Assembly (NCBI GenBank): GCA_036925085.1
Contig: JAUPFP010000094.1
Span: 176,501-240,500, forward strand
DNA: 64,000 bases
DNA from: Brachycybe producta
Taxonomy: Eukaryota; Arthropoda; Diplopoda; Playtdesmida; Andrognathidae
Reading direction: 5' to 3'
Both the position numbers and the translations under genes were made by a program. Shown piece by piece: positions 38,574 to 49,674 of this stretch. A model generated the notes under the pieces. It saw nothing but the letters and a program-made list of their open reading frames with translations, had not been told where the DNA came from and searched no databases. Within the stretch, counting starts at the first letter, position 1, and each line of letters begins with the position of its first letter.

Positions 38574-40428
38574 ATGGGTTCTCAGCAGCAGCAACAGTTC
38601 TGCCTCCGCTGGAACAACCACCAGACGAACCTTCTGAGCGTCTTCGACGATCTCCTTCAACACGAGACTTTGGTGGACGTGACCCTTGCCTGCGAGGGTC
38701 TCAGTATGAGGGCCCATAAAGTGGTCCTATCCGCTTGCAGCCCTTACTTTCAACAACTGTTCCTAGAAAACCCTTGCAAACATCCGATTGTCGTTCTCAA
38801 GGACATTCGTTATACGGACATGAAGACACTGGTCGATTTCATGTACAAAGGAGAAGTGAACGTATCACACGATCAACTGTCCACTCTGTTGAACGTAGCT
38901 GACACCCTCAAAGTGAAGGGATTGGCGGAAGTGACCGAAGGAATGGCCGCCAACACCGGAAGAAGAAACGACACGGAAATGCCACCGGTGCTCGAAGTTC
39001 AATCCGGCACCGCGTCGAGGAGAGGAGGAGGAGGAGGAGCCGGAGCCATTTCACCGACTACGTCAAGGAGGAGGAAGAGGAGGAGAACTTCCGGTGGAAG
39101 CAACAGTGGACTATCGGAAGACGTGGACTCGAGAACGGGAGTAGCCGGGGGTGTGACGGGCGCGAATGACTTAACGAGTGATACGATGGCGCAACAACAC
39201 AAACAGCAGCAGCAGCAGCGCCTTCCACATTCGATGGATCTCCCAGTTGTACCCAAAATGGAGGTGATCCAAATGCCATATGACGAGGAAGAGGAGGAGC
39301 AACAAAGAGAGGAATCAAGGAGAGAGCAGGAAGAGGAGGAGGAGGAGAATGCCGAGGAGAACATGCCGACGTTACGCGTATTGGACGTGAGGGGAGGGCG
39401 CGATGTGCACGGTTCCAAAGTGGTAGGTGGTGGGGACGGTGGTTCTGTGCCGGGATTATCCACTGGCACCGCCTCCTCCTCGTACTCCAGACTGAACACA
39501 ACAGGGGTCGAAACTACCAAAGACAGACACGGAAGAGACGACAACGGAATTGAAGATGACGAGGTTCGTTACGATTTCAACAGTTCAGTCCAGAGCCGTA
39601 ACTACTCACTAGGGCGAGAGGCGCCTTCCCTTGGGGGAGGGGCTTAAAAAGAATGGAATGAGCGCCACTTATATGCTTGCTTTGGGTACAAAAATGACTT
39701 AGTTACGGTTCTGGTTCGGTCCTTTCCTCCTACTTTATCTACTAGATGGCACCAGGTGGCGCTTTGATATAAAAAACGAAGGAAATTCAAATTTTTCCTC
39801 GAAACTAGAAGAAGAGGAATTAATTGAATTGATGTTTATTTTGAAAGATAACGTCGTAATTCTGGGTTTCCTAAAAATTGCATTTTTCATTCGAAGCACC
39901 TGGTTAGAGGCTGTAAATAAGAGACTAGAAAGGTCAAACCTAACATCTAAGTATCCCCCCTCTGGTTCAGATAAGAATTCTAGCCTCGAAACAGGTTCCT
40001 TTTTGACTGAAAAATGCGAAGTTTATGAAGTGATTCCTTCGCTCTTCTAGTTTCTTACAAAACGAAAGAGAACCCGTTCTAGTGTGCCGTAGCCTCCCCC
40101 CCCCCCCCCCAAACAGGTGTTGTTTCATTCGGGTAATTTTTATTATTATTTTTGCATCTATCCCGTTTTCAGAAATACGTGAATCTAAACGAAGACGACG
40201 ACGACGACGGAATCGAGATCACCGACCTTCCCTTCACGCAGCACCTGACCATCGAACCGACCGCTTCCACATCAGCCTTGGCATTAATGGGCCAAGGCCC
40301 TTCGACGTCATCCGGCCCTCATCCTAATACGACCACCGAATGTTCTCTCTACTTTCCATCGACTTCCTCCTCCTCTTCGTTACCGATGTACGACGCTTCT
40401 AATATGCCATCAGCCTCAAACACCCAGG
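38574..40428 (+). CDS. BTB/POZ transcription factor, common N-terminal exons
   Basis: Two exons (38574-39563 and 40173-40428) encode about 415 residues ending in phase 1 at a GTAAGT donor. Residues 1-120 are a BTB domain of the ttk group: QQFCLRWNNHQTNLLSVFDD, VDVTLACEG, AHKVVLSACSPYFQQLF, NPCKHPIVVLKD and DFMYKGEVNV match ttk, lola, psq and mod(mdg4) as remembered. BTB domains of this group multimerise and bring bound DNA sites together. The remainder is linker: a basic run (SRRRKRRR, a likely nuclear signal), poly-Gln, Glu-rich and Gly-rich tracts, then an acidic segment at the exon junction. The exon 1 donor (GAG|GTTCGT) is weak; an alternative GTAGGT lies at 39423. Reading through it gives a 357-residue BTB-only protein ending at 39647. 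There is no DNA-binding domain here, so it must come from the downstream cassettes. I cannot say whether the orthologue is lola or mod(mdg4). Confidence 0.9.
39871..40020. repeat. Foldback MITE, family R6, in BTB-gene intron
   Basis: The left arm TTGCATTTTTCATTCGAAGC, ACCTGGTTAGAGGC is mirrored by GCCTCGAAACAGGTTCCTTT, GACTGAAAAATGCGAAG. It lies between the two common coding exons. Confidence 0.55.
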
Positions 40429-41298
40429 GTAAGTGTCACCTTTTTCTTATACTTAATTGAAACCTTTCTCGTTGTTCTTCCTTTTGATGATTATGATTAC
40501 GAGGGGGGAGTTTGATTTGAAGCAGGCGGTGGGAGGGAGGGAGGCAAACGGATATGAACCAGTTAGTTCGAATCCGTTTGAATCGAGATTTCGAACTCTC
40601 CTCCTTCCCCTTTGCTGAAATATCACTCCCTTTCACTTCAAGAGGGGGGAGTTGTTTCGGGATTCTCAATGAGAATGAGAATGTGGGTCTTCAAACCCAC
40701 CACCAGTGTGAAATTTTTAAAAAAGTGAATCAGAAAATGAGGTGTGAACATTTTGCTTGTTGTTAAGTTTCATTGCTGTTTTTCTTTTGTACAAAAGTTC
40801 TTTTTGTTCGTACGATTTATTGTAATTGTAAATATCACATGTTTGTTATCCTTATTTTGAACCGATTTGTGTTTTGTTAAGAGAGAGGCTATGTGGGTCG
40901 CGGCGGCCTCTTTTCTTTGACCCACCGAATCCGTCCACACACACACACACACTCACACACATTTCTTATTAACAATGTAGGAAAAGGGGTAATGACGTAA
41001 TCGTGAAGAATCACGAGCGACTCCTTCTTGCTTCTTATTATTAATGGTTTGGTTGTTTTTGTCTCTTACGAACGTGTGTCTTAGTTGAAATAGAGAGAGA
41101 GAGAGAGAGACGTCTTTAAAATAATGTTGGAGCTCTGATTTTGATTTGTAAATAATATTTGGTAACGATCGAAACAATTATGAGTCGATGAGTTTCGACA
41201 TTGTACGAATATAAGTAGGGGACGAATCGAGACACAAACCAACGGAACAATAATGCTGAAGTGCACTGAGTCCTTTGAATTATTGTTCTTTCATTTAG

Positions 41299-41645
41299 TT
41301 CTCGAAATCTGGAGACCAAACGAGTATCCATGTCCAATATCGTGCGATGTCGATTACGAAGATCCGATACGAAACAGACTCGGAACCGGTTTAGAACACG
41401 CACTTAAAATGGAGGCGGAACAAGAAGAAGGTGAAGCCAAATTGCCAAAGACGATCGACGATTGCTTCGTAGAGATCGGTTCTTATATCGGTCCCAACAA
41501 AAGAGACAAGGTCAAAGTCAAGTGTCTCTTTTGCTCGAAACTATTTTACAACAAACTTTACAACAAGAGGAGACATTTGGCATCGCAACATCCCGAAACC
41601 TACGACACTCTCGATTACATCAAATCGACAATACTCTACACTTGA
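41299..41645 (+). CDS. BTB-gene 3' cassette 1: BED-like finger (A1)
   Basis: The cassette follows GTTCTTTCATTTAG and opens in phase 1 (split Val), coding 114 further residues to a stop. An N-terminal part carries RNRLGTGLEHALKMEAE, shared with cassettes 2 and 3. The finger reads KVKCLFCSKLF, then YNKRRHLASQH: CxxC and Hx4H ligands in BED-like spacing. A conserved KTIDDCFVEIG motif precedes it. BED-type fingers bind DNA and occur in chromatin-boundary proteins and hAT transposases; no transposase sequence follows. No clear poly(A) signal is near. The family name is inferred from ligand spacing. Confidence 0.8.
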
Positions 41646-41834
41646 GTTGAAACGCGTTCAACCCTAATTGTATTTATTTGAAATACATTTTAGAACATTG
41701 AACGAATGACGCACGGTACGCTGAGATCGATGAACGATGGGAATCACTCGAAATAGAATTTCTCGCAAAGAACTCGAGATACTACTACTACTACTGGTGT
41801 CAACACTGAATGGTCTTCTCAAATGTTCATTTAG

Positions 41835-41990
41835 CTGTCGAAATGGCGTTTTCAAAAGAGAGGGAAGAAGAAGCCGCCGCCGAATTTCAGTCAACATGAA
41901 CGATAAACGGATGCTTCGATGACTTTTTGCTCGAAACTGTTTTCGAACAACAAACGTTACAGACAACGAGAGGCTTCACTTATTGAGAGA
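41835..41990 (+). pseudogene. Decayed BED-like cassette
   Basis: The upstream flank (CACTGAATGGTC, then TTCATTTAG) and the first codons (AVEMAF, like ALEMAF of cassette 3) match the neighbouring cassettes. The reading hits a stop after about 22 residues, within the region corresponding to TLDECF. Shortly after comes TTTTTGCTCGAAACTGTTTT, matching the CLFCSNLF coding sequence of its neighbours, with a deletion between that removes the first cysteine. The ending AGGCTTCACTTATTG corresponds to their KRHL region. I read it as a pseudo-cassette from tandem duplication. Confidence 0.65.
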
Positions 41991-42873
41991 GGACTCGTAG
42001 AGAGAAGATTGAGGCTCTCGTTGAAGATATAGGCATATTCTGAAGAAGATGATAAAAATCACTTCGTTTATCTGCTCGGAATTGGCGAAAAATGAATTGG
42101 AATTGTTTCATTTGATGAACGGGTGGTCGGTGGTATTAATGCACAATGTACACAGTTGTTGTTGTTGTTCTCGAACAAAAAACGGCTACGAGGCTATTTT
42201 AACAAAAAAGAAGATAATTTTCTTTTTGTGGAGAACAAACAGGCTTCTATTTTTGGTCAATTTGTACCTACGGTCGAATCTACTTCCCGAGGCTGTCGTG
42301 AAACATTTGAAAAGTATTCGTTATTACGACGCTCGTCTATATAATTCTGTTCTTGCTACTTTTTGATTCTATTTTAGATTATTCTGAAATTAATTTGTCC
42401 CTCTGTAGTAGGCTTTTTGAGTTAAATGCAGAGTTAATCATTCAAATTTCAAAGGTATCAAAGAATAAATCAAGAGAAGTAAAAGAGAAGACAACAACAT
42501 AATTAATTGATTAATTAGTAATTACATTGAAACAAAAAGCCGGCACCACGTTTGAACCGTATTTCATTCATTTGGCTGTTTGTGTATTACTAAGTACTAA
42601 CTACAACGGCGGCGATGATAGTTTTGTTTAATTTTTCAATAAGAAACAATTCCGTTTCAACTTGATTAGGGGGTTGGTGAAGGGGGGGGGGGGGGACCAA
42701 TTGTATACCGTTAATAGTTTCCTCCAACGTTAACCCCCCAAAAATGACTAACAAGTAAGATCGAGAGAGAGAGAGAGCGAACGAACAATAAGAAACACTG
42801 AAAATCGAATTTCCAAAGAACTTATTGATTCTGCTGGTTTCCACTTAGTTCTTTGAATTGTTCTTTCATTTAG

Positions 42874-43316
42874 CTCTGAAAAAGGGACGTCGAAAGTCTC
42901 GTTTTCCAGTCCACCAAGCTCATCCAATGGGTTATGTATGCAACCGACTTGGAACCGGTTTAGATCTCGTACTTAAGATGGAGACGGGAGACGAGGAAGG
43001 AGGACAACAAGAAGCGGGAGCAGTAGAAGCAGCAGCAGCAGCCGCCGGCGGATTACCACGAACGTTAAACGAATGTTTCGAAGAGATCAGTTTTTACGAC
43101 GAATGTAGTAACAAACCCAAGATCAAAGTCAAATGTCTCTTTTGCTCGAACCTGTTTTACAATAAAAAGTACGACAAGAAGAGGCATTTGTTTAGGGCTC
43201 ATCGTCAAACGTACAACACTCTGATCGACGTCGACAAATCCAAAATTAGTTCCGTTTGGTTGAGTTATATGGAACGAGCTCATTTCAAGACTTCTCCCGA
43301 CTCTTCGTTATCTTAA
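42874..43316 (+). CDS. BTB-gene 3' cassette 2: BED-like finger (A2)
   Basis: The acceptor is TTCTTTCATTTAG; phase 1 entry gives a split Ala, then 146 residues. It shares CNRLGTGLDLVLKME with cassettes 1 and 3, then has an alanine/glutamate-rich insert, RTLNECFEEISFYDE, and a finger with CLFCSNLF and KRHLFRAH. The tail after the finger is the longest of the group (about 40 residues). A poly(A) signal AATAAA lies at 43385-43390. Confidence 0.85.
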
Positions 43317-43478
43317 TAATATCTCTCGAACCACATTCGAATGTTAAAATTCAATTAATTACGAGTTTGGAATTATTGGAACACAATAAAGTTTTTTTTA
43401 AAAAAAAATCCAACAAACTTGATGATGTTGATTTTTAGACCACTTAGATCTATTTTGAATTGTTGTTCTTTCATTTAG

Positions 43479-43792
43479 CACTCGAAATGGCATTTCGAGA
43501 ATCTCGTGACGATGTTCGTGAAGATCCGGTGGGCTTCGTACGAAACCGACTCGGAACCGGTTTAGATCTCGTACTTAAGATGGAGGCGGGGGAAGAAGCG
43601 GCGGCCAGATTACGACGAACCTTAGACGAATGCTTCGAAAAGATCGATTCTAGCGATGGCCCTAACGAAAGGGATAAGATCAAAGTCAAGTGTCTCCTTT
43701 GCTCGAACCTGTTTTACAACAAACGGTACAACAAGAAGAGACACTTGTACAGGGTTCATCGGGAAATCTACTACGCTCTCGGTTATAATTAG
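43479..43792 (+). CDS. BTB-gene 3' cassette 3: BED-like finger (A3)
   Basis: The acceptor is TTCTTTCATTTAG, with phase 1 entry and 103 residues. The order is ALEMAFRESRDD, RNRLGTGLDLVLKMEAGEE, RRTLDECFEKIDS, then the finger with CLLCSNLF and KKRHLYRVH and a short YALGYN end. It is the most compact complete copy of the A1-A3 type. The next cassette starts 260 bases further on, so its 3'UTR must be short. Confidence 0.85.
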
Positions 43793-44053
43793 TTGAACGG
43801 CGCTAAGAATTCAAATTAAAGGACTTCACCGAAAAGTAATTGAGATTCGTTACTTTAATGTCCGAACATATTGAAATGCACTCCAAATGCACGTGAAATT
43901 GTAGGACTTAGTATAGGAATAGTAACGATATTACAAAAGATGAGAATCGAAATAGAATTTCCTCCCCCCAAATTAAAACCATTTGAAGAACTTTTGAAAT
44001 AAGCTCTGGTGAAACACTGAATGGTCCTTTTTGAATGTTGTTCTTTCCTTTAG

Positions 44054-44310
44054 TTGCTCTCGTAATGTGGAGACCAAAAGTGGAGGAAGGAGGAGGAGGA
44101 GAAGAAGCCGAGCGCCGATTGTGTCCACCACGAACGGTGAACGAATGCTTCAAACAGACCATTTTTTACAACAAGCGTAGTAAAAGCGAAAAGGTCAAAA
44201 TCGAGTGTCTTTTTTGCGCCAAACGGATAGTCAATAGCCGGTGGCAAAATAAGAAGAGACACTTGTTAAAAGCTCATCGTGAAGCATGTTATGCTCTCGG
44301 TTATTTTTAG
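44054..44310 (+). CDS. BTB-gene 3' cassette 4: BED-like finger (A4)
   Basis: The acceptor is TTCTTTCCTTTAG, with phase 1 entry (split Val) and 84 residues. It lacks the RNRLGTGLD segment and instead has WRPKVEEGGGGEE. The motif RTVNECFKQTIFYNK is followed by CLFCAKRI and KKRHLLKAH as finger ligands. It ends EACYALGYF. It is closest to cassette 5 in flank and length. Confidence 0.85.
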
Positions 44311-44593
44311 GTGAACGACTGATTGTACGTACAATCATTGAGCGTTTTAGTTAAGGACTTCGCTAAAAAAAACATCTGAACATACTGAAATTTGTTAACT
44401 CGAATATGTTGCGATTTCGAAGTTTGAGACGTGAAACCGTGTTGGGGCTTAGTAGGAATTTGTACCATTACGAAGAATAGTATCTTTCTCCTCCCCCCCC
44501 CCCCCCCCAACTTAAAAACAAAACCAAATTTGACGAACTTGATGCTGTGTAAAACACTGAATGGTCCTTTTTGAATGTTGTTCTTTCATTTAG

Positions 44594-44823
44594 CTCTCGA
44601 AATCTGGAGATCAAACGAGGAAGGCGTCGACGGTTTTTGTCCACGAACGGTAAACGAATGCTACAAAGAGACTGGTTTTTACGACGTGTCTAGAAGGAGA
44701 CACGTGTTCAAAGCCGAGTGTCTCTTTTGCGCCAAACTGTTCGTCAGCAAACGGTACAATAAGAAGAGACACTTGTTCACGGCACATCGAGAAACCTACG
44801 AGGTTCTTGGTGACGCAGATTGA
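44594..44823 (+). CDS. BTB-gene 3' cassette 5: BED-like finger (A5)
   Basis: The acceptor is TTCTTTCATTTAG after the same CACTGAATGGTCC flank as cassette 4. Phase 1 entry gives 75 residues, the shortest of the group. RTVNECYKETGFYD precedes the finger (CLFCAKLF, KKRHLFTAH). An AATAAA at 45002-45007 could serve it. No other coding segment is seen from here to 45755. Confidence 0.85.
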
Positions 44824-45245
44824 GACTTGTTTTATGCGCGCAGCTTTCTGTTATTATACGAACACACACAATTACAAACACACAAAAGACGAACAATGTT
44901 TTTATTTTTACTATTTTTTCTGAAAGAGAGAGACTTTGAACGTCCTTTTTTTAAAGCTCTTCTCCCATCTTCATTTTTGTACTTTTTTTTTCTCGTTTGG
45001 AAATAAAAATCTGTTCAACAATCAAGTGTTCAATTTTGTAATATTTGTTGTCATTGAACCAAATGAATTTCGTACGGTTTTAGAAGAAACGGGGTTTAAA
45101 AACCCAGACGGTGGTAAATGATGCCTCAGGGTTACTGCAGACGCGAAAAGAAGCATCCACAGGTGATGCGTGAAATTGACTGATAGCTAATATTGCTATT
45201 TTTTTTACAAATTTCAACTGTTAATAATTTACAAACAGGTGATTT

Positions 45246-45545
45246 TGGAACTTTCTGGTTATGTTTTGCAGTTTCAGAAGAGCAAAACACAAAAAAATCA
45301 CAAATTGAATGTGTGTTAGAAACTAGAATAGTAACAAAATCCTACTAATTGTTTCAGCTAATAAACTTGTTATGCCATCTGCTAAAAGTTGGATCATATT
45401 TTCAAACTGACATAAAAAGCTCACTTTAAAAGGTATCAATCAACATTGAAAATAATATCCTTTTAAGTGATTGAGCTACTTCCCTTCTAGTTTCTAAAAC
45501 TCATTCAAGAAATTTCCATTTTGCACCTGAAAGAGAATAATCTGT
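45246..45545. repeat. Foldback MITE, family R1, between cassettes 5 and 6
   Basis: Parts present are CAGTTTCAGAAGAGCAAAAC, TTAGAAACTAGAATAG, AAGTGATTGAGCTACTTCCC, TTCTAGTTTCTAAAAC and TTTTGCACCTGAAAGAG, in R1 order. It sits in the spacer between the BED-like group and the helix-turn-helix group. Confidence 0.65.
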
Positions 45546-45755
45546 GTTTTAAGAGTCATAGGATAAACGTGCTGGGGGGGAGGGGGTAAGGGTAAAGCAA
45601 CCCACAGTACCAATTATTGCATGACTTGTTCACGTTTCAAAATGAATTGATGATGATGTTGATGAGCATGTCCGTAGATTATTGGTAGGATGTTAAATAG
45701 TCAAAAGAGATAGTGGTTCCACCGCTGAGAGACTTGTTTTGCGGTTAATTTTCAG

Positions 45756-46075
45756 GGCGGAGGGCCGCCGCCGCCGCCGCCTCATCATCCTTCTCCTCTG
45801 TGATGACCAGAGGTCATCGTCTACCCGCATCCATCATCAAGAGGTCATTGTTGGACAACAGAAGACGTAACAGGAGGAGTTTCAGCGTTGCCTACAAATT
45901 ACGTGTCGTTCAAGAAGCCGAGAAATTTGGCGCACGAGAAGCATCCGAGAAATACAACGTCCGTTTGGATTCACTTCTTCAGTGGCTCGTTAAAAAGGCC
46001 AGTCTTCAGGACACTTTAACAATGTGTTCGGGAAAACGCAGGAAGTACGTACAAAAATCTCATTCAACCGAATGA
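45756..46075 (+). CDS. BTB-gene 3' cassette 6: Brinker-like helix-turn-helix
   Basis: It enters in phase 1 after TTAATTTTCAG (split Gly) and codes 105 residues. An alanine run leads to RRSFSVAYKLRVVQEAEKFG, then AREASEKYNVRLDSLLQWLV. The (R)RxFSxxxKLxVxxxxE ... A..KYNVxxxxLxxWL pattern is that of the Brinker DNA-binding domain and related CENP-B/transposase helix-turn-helix domains. The tail is short and basic (SGKRRKYVQ). An AATAAA lies at 46101-46106. The Brinker assignment is by remembered pattern; a psq-type label is the alternative. Confidence 0.8.
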
Positions 46076-46428
46076 AAAAGATATATACGTAACGGTGCAG
46101 AATAAATGGCACTGGAACGAGGAACTTGGTACCGAGCCATCAACCGAATTGGACTCATTGTTACCTTTTTTTAAAGGATTCTTGGTGTTTAATTTCAGTC
46201 AGTGAATACAAAGAGAAACCTAAATGTGCAAGTGTGAAATTCCGTAGTTGTCAACCCTAATGTTATGAGTTTATAATTCGTTGTTTTTTTTTTCGTAAGA
46301 AATATTATTGGTGTATTGTTGGTAATGAGCAGAGAGAGAGAGAGAGAGAGAGTAAAAGTACGATGAAATAAAATTGACGAATAATCCCTTGGTATCGATT
46401 TATTCCGTTTTTTCCACCCTTTTTTTAG

Positions 46429-46622
46429 GTTTTCCTCAATTGGAACAACTTGAAATGAACAACAAACTGCATTTAGCCATTGAGGCCATGTTCAGTGGAC
46501 GCGTTAAAACGTACCGTCAAGCTGCCAAAATGTACGGAGTCCACTACACGACCCTTTGGCGTTATTATAATAATCGACGTGGAATCGCAAGAAATACAAA
46601 AGAACCAAGATTTAAAATTTAA
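46429..46622 (+). CDS. BTB-gene 3' cassette 7: pipsqueak HTH
   Basis: The acceptor is CTTTTTTTAG, with phase 1 entry and 63 residues. The domain reads LHLAIEAMFSGRVKTYRQAA then KMYGVHYTTLWRYYNNRRG, a clear HTH_psq fold as in Pipsqueak-family BTB proteins. Nearly the whole tail is the domain. An AATAAA lies at 46688-46693. Confidence 0.9.
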
Positions 46623-46889
46623 AAAAACAATTTCCATTGAAAAATGTGACATTTTTGGTTTTCAACTTTTCGTTGTTCATGTTTTTGAATAAATTACTTC
46701 GCAAAAGTAGCGCAGACGGGCCAGTGACAGAAGGACAATTATTGACCTCTCCCTCGTTTTTTATATTTTAATTACACATTTTTGATTTTGTCATTGATTG
46801 ATTGATCGTTTATTTTGAACGTGTGTCTGTTGAGTGTTTTACACACTGAGATTTCTGCAATATCTCTTGTGTATTTCTACTCTTAATAG

Positions 46890-47164
46890 GCGACGAAGAT
46901 GATGGATGGATAATATATGATGAAATGTCACCCGGTGGAGGAGGAGGAGGAACTATGACGGCGGCGGCTTCTCTTCATCCCGTTCTGCACAACAAGAACA
47001 GGATGAAAATACGGCAGGCAATGGCGGCCATTCGGAGCGGAAAAGCGAGAAACTGTTATCACGCATCGAAGATGTTCGGAGTGAACTGCAGCTCACTTTG
47101 GTATCATTTACGAGCTCGTCAGATGTGGATGGAAGACACTCTGTGCAATGACGATGACAACTAA
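46890..47164 (+). CDS. BTB-gene 3' cassette 8: pipsqueak HTH
   Basis: It enters after CTCTTAATAG in phase 1 and codes 90 residues: an acidic start (GDEDDGWIIYDEM), a Gly/Ala run, then MKIRQAMAAIRSGKARNCYH and ASKMFGVNCSSLWYHL (HTH_psq). An AATAAA is at 47396-47401, and a second follows closely. The psq identity is firm; sequence outside the helices differs strongly from cassettes 7 and 9. Confidence 0.87.
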
Positions 47165-47640
47165 TTTGGAAGAAGAAATTTTGTCGGCTTTCCCCATCGA
47201 CACGTAATCCCTACTTAGTTGTTTATATTCTTGCGTTCGTTACAAACACTGGAGCTAATGTTCATGCACTTCCACAGGGGAAGCCCGAAAAGTGATGGGA
47301 GAGAGAGAAAGAGAGAGAGAGAGAGAGGAGCGGCGGCGGCGGCGGGAACAACGGACTCTTGAGGCGTTTTGTCATTAGGGGAAGGGAGGGAAGGGAATAA
47401 ATTTCGGGAATAAATACTTCCTTCGTGTGCACCTTTTGAATACTCGTACAAGTATAGTCACAGTAGTAATAGTAATATGATTCGTCTTCATGTGTTCAAT
47501 CTCAACTAAGTTTGCTTTTTTTTTAATTTCATTGTATGATGCCCCCCACCCGCCCGCCCGCCCAACCAAAAAAAAAAAAGGTCCTTTCCGAAGCTGCCCT
47601 CATTGAAAAAATTGATTGGTTGTAAATTGTTCCTTTGCAG

Positions 47641-47924
47641 AATTACTGTCAGGGCCTCCTAATCCACCACTTCCTCTTTCTTCTTGCCACAAACGCTTCA
47701 ATGCCAGTACCAAACAAGCGTCTCACCTAACAGATAACTTTAGAAGGGCTCTACAGGAAATACAGACGGGTAAAATGGGATTCTGTCGTGCGGCTAAACT
47801 TCACGGTGTGAACCATGCTACCCTGTGGCGATATTGCCAACGGGTCGGTATTCAGTCCGATTGGGGTTCCAATCGGAGAGCTGGCGCACGTCGAAGTGCG
47901 ATGAACCGCAAGAAACGAAAATAA
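47641..47924 (+). CDS. BTB-gene 3' cassette 9: pipsqueak HTH
   Basis: The acceptor is TTCCTTTGCAG, with phase 1 entry (split Glu) and 93 residues. After a Pro/Ser-rich start, NFRRALQEIQTGKMGFCRAA and KLHGVNHATLWRYCQRVG form the HTH_psq domain. The basic tail (RRAGARRSAMNRKKRK) could add DNA affinity or act as a nuclear signal. An AATAAA is at 48099-48104. Confidence 0.9.
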
Positions 47925-48781
47925 TACCAAATTTTCTTTACAGTCGTAAATTTTAAGTTCCTTCTCAAATGTTCTTTATTAATTATAATTGTGTTGGGGG
48001 GGGGGGGGGGGGGGTAATTAATTAATCATTCTACCACAATGACAACATATAATTATGTAATTTAGTATTTCGTGTTTTCAAATCTGTGCTCTTCTAGAAA
48101 TAAACATTCAGAATTTTGTTAAATCTGCAAAAATGACTGGCTTTTTTTTAAATTATGTGTGACTTGACTTATGTTGTCAAACTCTACATTTTTAATTCAC
48201 TATTTGAAATTGAATCTTTCAAAATGAACAACGACAAGATGGCGTCGTTCTAACCGAATTAAAACCTGCAATCAATGTAAACTACTGTTGATTAATTATA
48301 GTCTGAACTCGACTTTTGTTTGTTTTTTAAACTAAACATTTATTTACTCTGTTAAGTTTCCCCCCCCCCCCCAAAAAATATAAAATTGTCGTCATTTTCA
48401 GAGTGTGCCATAAAAAGTTGATTAAATTTGTATCTTTTCGTCTTAATTTTCTCTTCTAGTTTCAAATGAAATCTCATAATAATAATTATGTCAATTCAAA
48501 CTGGACTAATTAACATAATTACGATTGTTTTGCTACAGCTCCTCCCTCCCTCTCCCCTTTTAATTTTCTAAATCGTCTTTTCCAACATCAAATGAGGGAT
48601 GGGGGTTTTTTTTTTGTTTTTGCTTTTGCTAATTTTCGTATTTTTATGCAAATGAAATTGAAATAAGCTTTGATCGAACAAACGATCGAAGATGAAATTT
48701 GGTTAGAAAGAGAGAGTATTTCGTAAAAACATATTCGGCATTAAGTGTGAAATAAAGTAACTGTGAGTGGTTTTGAACTAG

Positions 48782-49071
48782 GTGACACTAAAGCTTGGAT
48801 GATGGAGACGACGACGACGACGTCCAACAACAACAGACGGACACCGTCTCCTCCAAAGTATGTAAGCAGCAGACTGGGTACGCTTCACCTAATGTACGAA
48901 GGATACCGATACAGAAAGGAGGGAACCTCTGGCAACAAAGTACGATGGCGATGTCGAGTACAACGATGTACCGGAAGGATTCACACCGAGGAAGCCACCG
49001 TAGTCAAATGGAAGGAACACACTCACGATCCCGAAGAAACGTCGTGCTCCTATTTAGACAACGACAACTAA
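48782..49071 (+). CDS. BTB-gene 3' cassette 10: FLYWCH finger (F1)
   Basis: It enters after TTTTGAACTAG in phase 1 and codes 95 residues. A Thr/Asn-rich stretch precedes the domain: LMYEGYRYRKEG, VRWRCRVQRCTGRI and EHTHDPE. The WxC-x4-C pair and HxH ligands are the FLYWCH pattern, the finger used for variable ends in fly mod(mdg4). This domain binds DNA or protein partners such as insulator factors. Confidence 0.9.
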
Positions 49072-49324
49072 TATTCTCTCTCTTCTCTCCCCATCACCAC
49101 CACCTTCACCATCACCCACAAATACAATTCGAAATCTTAAGGTTTTATGTAATTCCCCCATATGTGAATGAATATATTACACGGTGATGGAGTAGGCTCT
49201 CCTCCGCCGCCAGGCGTGATGATAAGAGGGGAATTTTGGGGGAGAGACGCATTACGAGAATAATTATGTTCGGGGGGAATGATTTTCGAAATTTAAAAAA
49301 TGTGTTCAATTTCTGATTGAACAG

Positions 49325-49674
49325 GTGGTGTGCCAACGTCATTCCCGTTATGCATTACTTCCGAAAATGCTTGTTCGACGGAACAACAGGAACAACAACG
49401 GCTGTATTTCACTCGGAGCTGCGTCGGAGGCTTAATCTTGATACACAATGGATACTATTATCGGAAGTCGGTGACGACCGGTGAGAAGATCTACTGGAGA
49501 TGTGTCGAAAGTAACCAAGTACGTGGAAAGTGTTACGGAAAGGCTCACACTTTCGGTAGAAATCTGGTTAAACTGACGGCTCACAATCATCCACCGCCCA
49601 CAGTTCAGGAGGTTCAATCGAGGCGTTACACACCGCGTAAAACGATCGCCTCCATCAAACAACGTTTCAAATGA
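49325..49674 (+). CDS. BTB-gene 3' cassette 11: FLYWCH finger (F2)
   Basis: It enters after TGATTGAACAG in phase 1 and codes 115 residues. The domain reads LILIHNGYYYRKSV, KIYWRCVESNQVRGKCYGKA and LTAHNHPPP. The spacing between its cysteines is longer than in F1. The basic tail (RRYTPRKTIASIKQRFK) is specific to this copy. An AATAAA lies at 49743-49748. Confidence 0.9.

Noticed and set aside
38999..39544. Antisense ORFs of 181 and 147 codons across the BTB linker
   Set aside because: They are shadows of the repetitive Ser/Glu/Gly linker codons on the plus strand; no start context, domain or splice support.
40562..40585. Possible tRNA B-box (GTTCGAATCC)
   Set aside because: No A-box at the right distance and no acceptor-stem pairing; it lies in an intron of AT-rich sequence.
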